DNA of 64,000 nucleotides from Sinohyriopsis cumingii. Lineage: Eukaryota > Mollusca > Bivalvia > Unionida > Unionidae. The translations under genes were made by a program, and so were the position numbers. This document shows, one piece after another, positions 63,201 to 64,000 of the stretch. The DNA lies in contig CM068829.1 in the NCBI GenBank assembly GCA_028554795.2, positions 130,030,016 through 130,094,015 of the forward strand, given 5' to 3'. The notes beneath the pieces were generated by a model. It worked only from the letters and a program-made list of their open reading frames with translations, was not told where the DNA came from and made no database searches. How positions within the stretch are numbered: position 1 is the first letter of the stretch; every line of letters starts with the position of its first letter.

Positions 63201-63443
63201 TGTTCAACAGTCCCTTGGGTCGTAAATCAGTTTAAACAAAGATGTCTTCTAAACGGAAATATTTATCGAAATGTTTCTGGGGGCTCATTACAGAATAAAG
63301 ATACTGCCACTAGATACCAGTTCTAAATTTCTAGTAACAGGTGTGCTCGTCATCTTCTATAACATCTAACGTTACCCTGGACCAGATGAGGAAAAAGGCC
63401 AATTGCTTCCGAATAAATCTCTCTACCTCTCAATTTCGTACAT
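51137..63443 (-). CDS. POLR1D: RNA polymerases I and III subunit RPAC2 (AC19)
   Basis: Encodes the small alpha-like subunit shared by RNA polymerases I and III, which pairs with POLR1C (AC40) in the polymerase assembly platform. Minus-strand exons 61167-61067, 59352-59276 and 51216-51137 join in frame. They read [20 protein letters not shown], then [20 protein letters not shown] with RIQTFG, then [20 protein letters not shown]. The EDHTLGN(A/S)LRY and FCGY..PHPSE.KIN.RIQT motifs are diagnostic for RPAC2 and cover nearly the whole conserved core. The N-terminal exon is unresolved: the best candidate is ATG 63443-63427 (MYEIE). The last exon is also uncertain (candidate 49964-49533). The 7.9-kb intron 51217-59275 holds two minisatellites and two SINEs. 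An 89-bp duplication copies an acceptor site. Confidence 0.9.
51480..51895. repeat. Diverged ~140-bp tandem repeat, three units
   Basis: Units share accatttttctcttaggatc, ataaaaagtctt.tgtt.aaac, ccatgttgatat.accatcca and agtaacaataacattttaaga. The same unit occurs at 35230-35450. The third unit runs straight into the 37-bp minisatellite. Confidence 0.75.
51900..52485. repeat. 37-bp-unit minisatellite, ~16 units
   Basis: Units of gtgataatacacttgtgcta + atggatgggtgggtgta. Variants are gataaaacac, gatggatggg and one short unit lacking TTG. It lies within the large POLR1D intron. Confidence 0.95.
53702..53820 (+). mobile_element. 5'-truncated SINE family A with target-site duplication
   Basis: Only the 3' half is present: cttgtgggtcggtggttctt to ggcgttacaccctacaac with (CAA)n. 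It is flanked by actatgtcact (53691-53701) and actatgtcatt (53821-53831). An uninterrupted form of the target, ctatgtcactgaaccagtga, exists at 58965. Confidence 0.92.
53980..56300. other. Intronic sequence without recognised gene
   Basis: Lies in the POLR1D intron. It is slightly GC-richer than its surroundings and has several modest open frames on both strands (53980-54234 minus, Cys-rich; 55893-56141 plus). None has splice support or a motif I recognise. A very old retroelement is possible, but I cannot support a family. Confidence 0.3.
56305..57008. repeat. 54-bp-unit minisatellite, ~13 units
   Basis: Units of actggctatccctggaatga + tcacagcagccattacccga + gtctgaatattagt, with c/t and a/t variants and two units shortened by internal deletion (tggaatgaccactaccc). 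54 is a multiple of 3, so an 18-residue repeat reads open on both strands ([18 protein letters not shown] on -, [18 protein letters not shown] on +). It lies within the POLR1D intron. Confidence 0.95.
57578..57894 (-). mobile_element. SINE family B, full length
   Basis: Read on -: the tRNA-like head gctccagtggcctagtggtt with box A and gtgggttcaatcc as box B, then agtcataccaaagacttaca, a gctgcctcgcttggcactca core, a gggacatcatg block, and a tail atatgactgaaaaattg, attaaaaatccaaatca, (CA)n. A 13-base target-site duplication, ttacaataaatgt, flanks it at 57565-57577 and 57895-57907. The core style is that of mollusc SINEs. Confidence 0.95.
59276..59352 (-). CDS. POLR1D: POLR1D exon, central core
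   Basis: Acceptor tttactttcag, donor gtgagt; 77 bp, phase 2 to phase 1. [20 protein letters not shown] then RIQTF is the RPAC2 signature. Confidence 0.95.
59316..59490. repeat. 89-bp tandem duplication covering part of a POLR1D exon
   Basis: ggcacactgtatccacagaa at 59320 recurs at 59409, and identity continues through the acceptor and into the intron to ggggtttagt. The extra copy holds about 37 bases of exon plus a second acceptor (about 59442-59443) but no donor. Confidence 0.93.
59862..60110. repeat. Imperfect ~20-bp tandem repeat
   Basis: About ten loose copies of gccattaaactgtatatgaca with units of 15-24 bases. Old and degenerate. Intronic. Confidence 0.8.
60470..61000. repeat. Diverged ~300-bp direct duplication
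   Basis: ataaggctgtagtattaata ... ttcatgattctagcatgaac (60474 on) and gtaagggtgtggtactaata ... ttcatgattctagtacgaac (60780 on) keep the same order of blocks, including aaatttaatccaagtcag / aaatttagtccaagtcaa. The intronic duplication is old. Confidence 0.65.
61067..61167 (-). CDS. POLR1D: POLR1D exon, N-terminal core
   Basis: Acceptor ttttaaattgcag, donor gtaagg; 101 bp ending in phase 2. [21 protein letters not shown] matches the dimerisation helix region of alpha-like subunits. The acidic [10 protein letters not shown] lead is lineage-variable. Confidence 0.93.
63427..63443 (-). CDS. POLR1D: Candidate first exon of POLR1D
   Basis: ATG 63443, five codons (MYEIE) plus AG, then a gtagag donor. 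It is in frame with the next exon if the acceptor cagatcag (AG at 61164-61163) is used instead of the stronger one at 61168. It sits in a locally CG-richer stretch that could be the promoter end of the gene. A rival is ATG...ACA just upstream of gtaaga near 61275, which is in phase with the main acceptor. Confidence 0.25.
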
Positions 63444-63527
63444 TCTCGGATGGCGCTACGAAATTATACAATCAAGTGGAGAAATAAAACGGGGGAAAAT
63501 GCCCTTATCGTAATCGTCGGTGCGGGA

Positions 63528-63552
63528 CACACACACACATACACACACACAC
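63528..63552. repeat. (CA)n microsatellite
   Basis: An ACAC run with one T interruption. Confidence 0.9.
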
Positions 63553-64000
63553 TTTACATGACTATTTCTACAGGAATGAAACCGTTATGTTTATTATGTT
63601 TCAACTAGTTTATTTCAGCTAGTTGCGGATGCTTGGAAATATTTTATATTGACCTAGAAATCAGTGGGCCTTAATGACATGTTATTTTATGTAAATTTAT
63701 GTACACGCTAATTATATCCCAGGTATTTCATTGTTCTAGTAGTAATTATAGGCTATTGGGTGACTATTAAGCAAATTTAGACAATTATTTAAAAGAAAAT
63801 ATGTTGGCTGCAGAAAGATAATTTTATTCGTGCATGGCTGTCTTCTTGGATTAAACTGCTTGGTTCCTTTTCTTTTCTGGTTTCAGAAGTCCAGTTAGGG
63901 TTGTGAGCAATTGCAATAAGTGTTATATCAGTGAAACCGTGGCCACGGGAGGAGAAGTGTTCTGCAACTGGGTTTCTGTAAAGCTTCTTAATTTTGTTAT

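Overview
The window looks like metazoan nuclear DNA, most probably from a mollusc (bivalve-like). It is AT-rich, intron-rich and dense in repeats. It carries two tRNA-derived SINE families, a CR1/L2-type LINE, DNA-transposon relics, a Polinton/Maverick-like relic and at least five separate minisatellites. The mollusc assignment is an inference from the style of the SINE tails and cores, not from a database match. Most long open frames are not genes. They are minisatellites whose unit length is a multiple of three (30, 39 and 54 bp), or (TA)n runs.

Two real host genes can be assembled from short exons with matching splice phases, both on the minus strand. The first runs from about 25.4 kb down to 10.0 kb in nine exons (1,383 bp, 460 codons plus stop). 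It encodes a protein with an OTU-like/vertnin-like fold in its C-terminal half. Two further same-strand exons at 28.99-27.32 kb are probably its 5' part, but a 26-bp tandem duplication at the end of one of them disturbs the frame. The second gene is POLR1D (RPAC2/AC19, shared subunit of RNA polymerases I and III). Its diagnostic exons lie at 61.17-61.07, 59.35-59.28 and 51.22-51.14 kb. Candidate first and last exons are less certain.

Layout: 0-0.14 kb SINE end; 0.2-8.6 kb a 30-bp-unit minisatellite with higher-order repeats (a 742-bp block duplicated almost identically); 10.0-25.4 kb the OTU-like gene, whose introns hold SINEs and a 2.5-kb 5'-truncated LINE (18.55-21.05 kb); 26.7-29.1 kb a SINE, the upstream exons and a likely promoter; 29.2-35.55 kb a decayed Polinton-like element bounded by inverted repeats, with a DNA polymerase B relic, unidentified broken coding stretches and a nested 1.1-kb TIR transposon; 36.5-37.4 kb a SINE and a pogo/Tigger-like transposase relic; 37.6-39.2 kb a 39-bp minisatellite; 39.4-39.7 kb a 43-bp minisatellite; 42.9-43.35 kb a SWIM-finger transposon-type relic; 49.5-63.4 kb the POLR1D gene, whose large intron contains a 37-bp minisatellite, a 54-bp minisatellite and several SINEs.

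Intergenic stretches not listed separately (for example 39.7-42.9, 45.2-47.3 and 61.2-63.4 kb) show only AT-rich unique sequence and short simple repeats. No bacterial operons, CRISPR arrays, rRNA genes or intact tRNA genes are visible. The tRNA-like boxes all belong to SINE heads.
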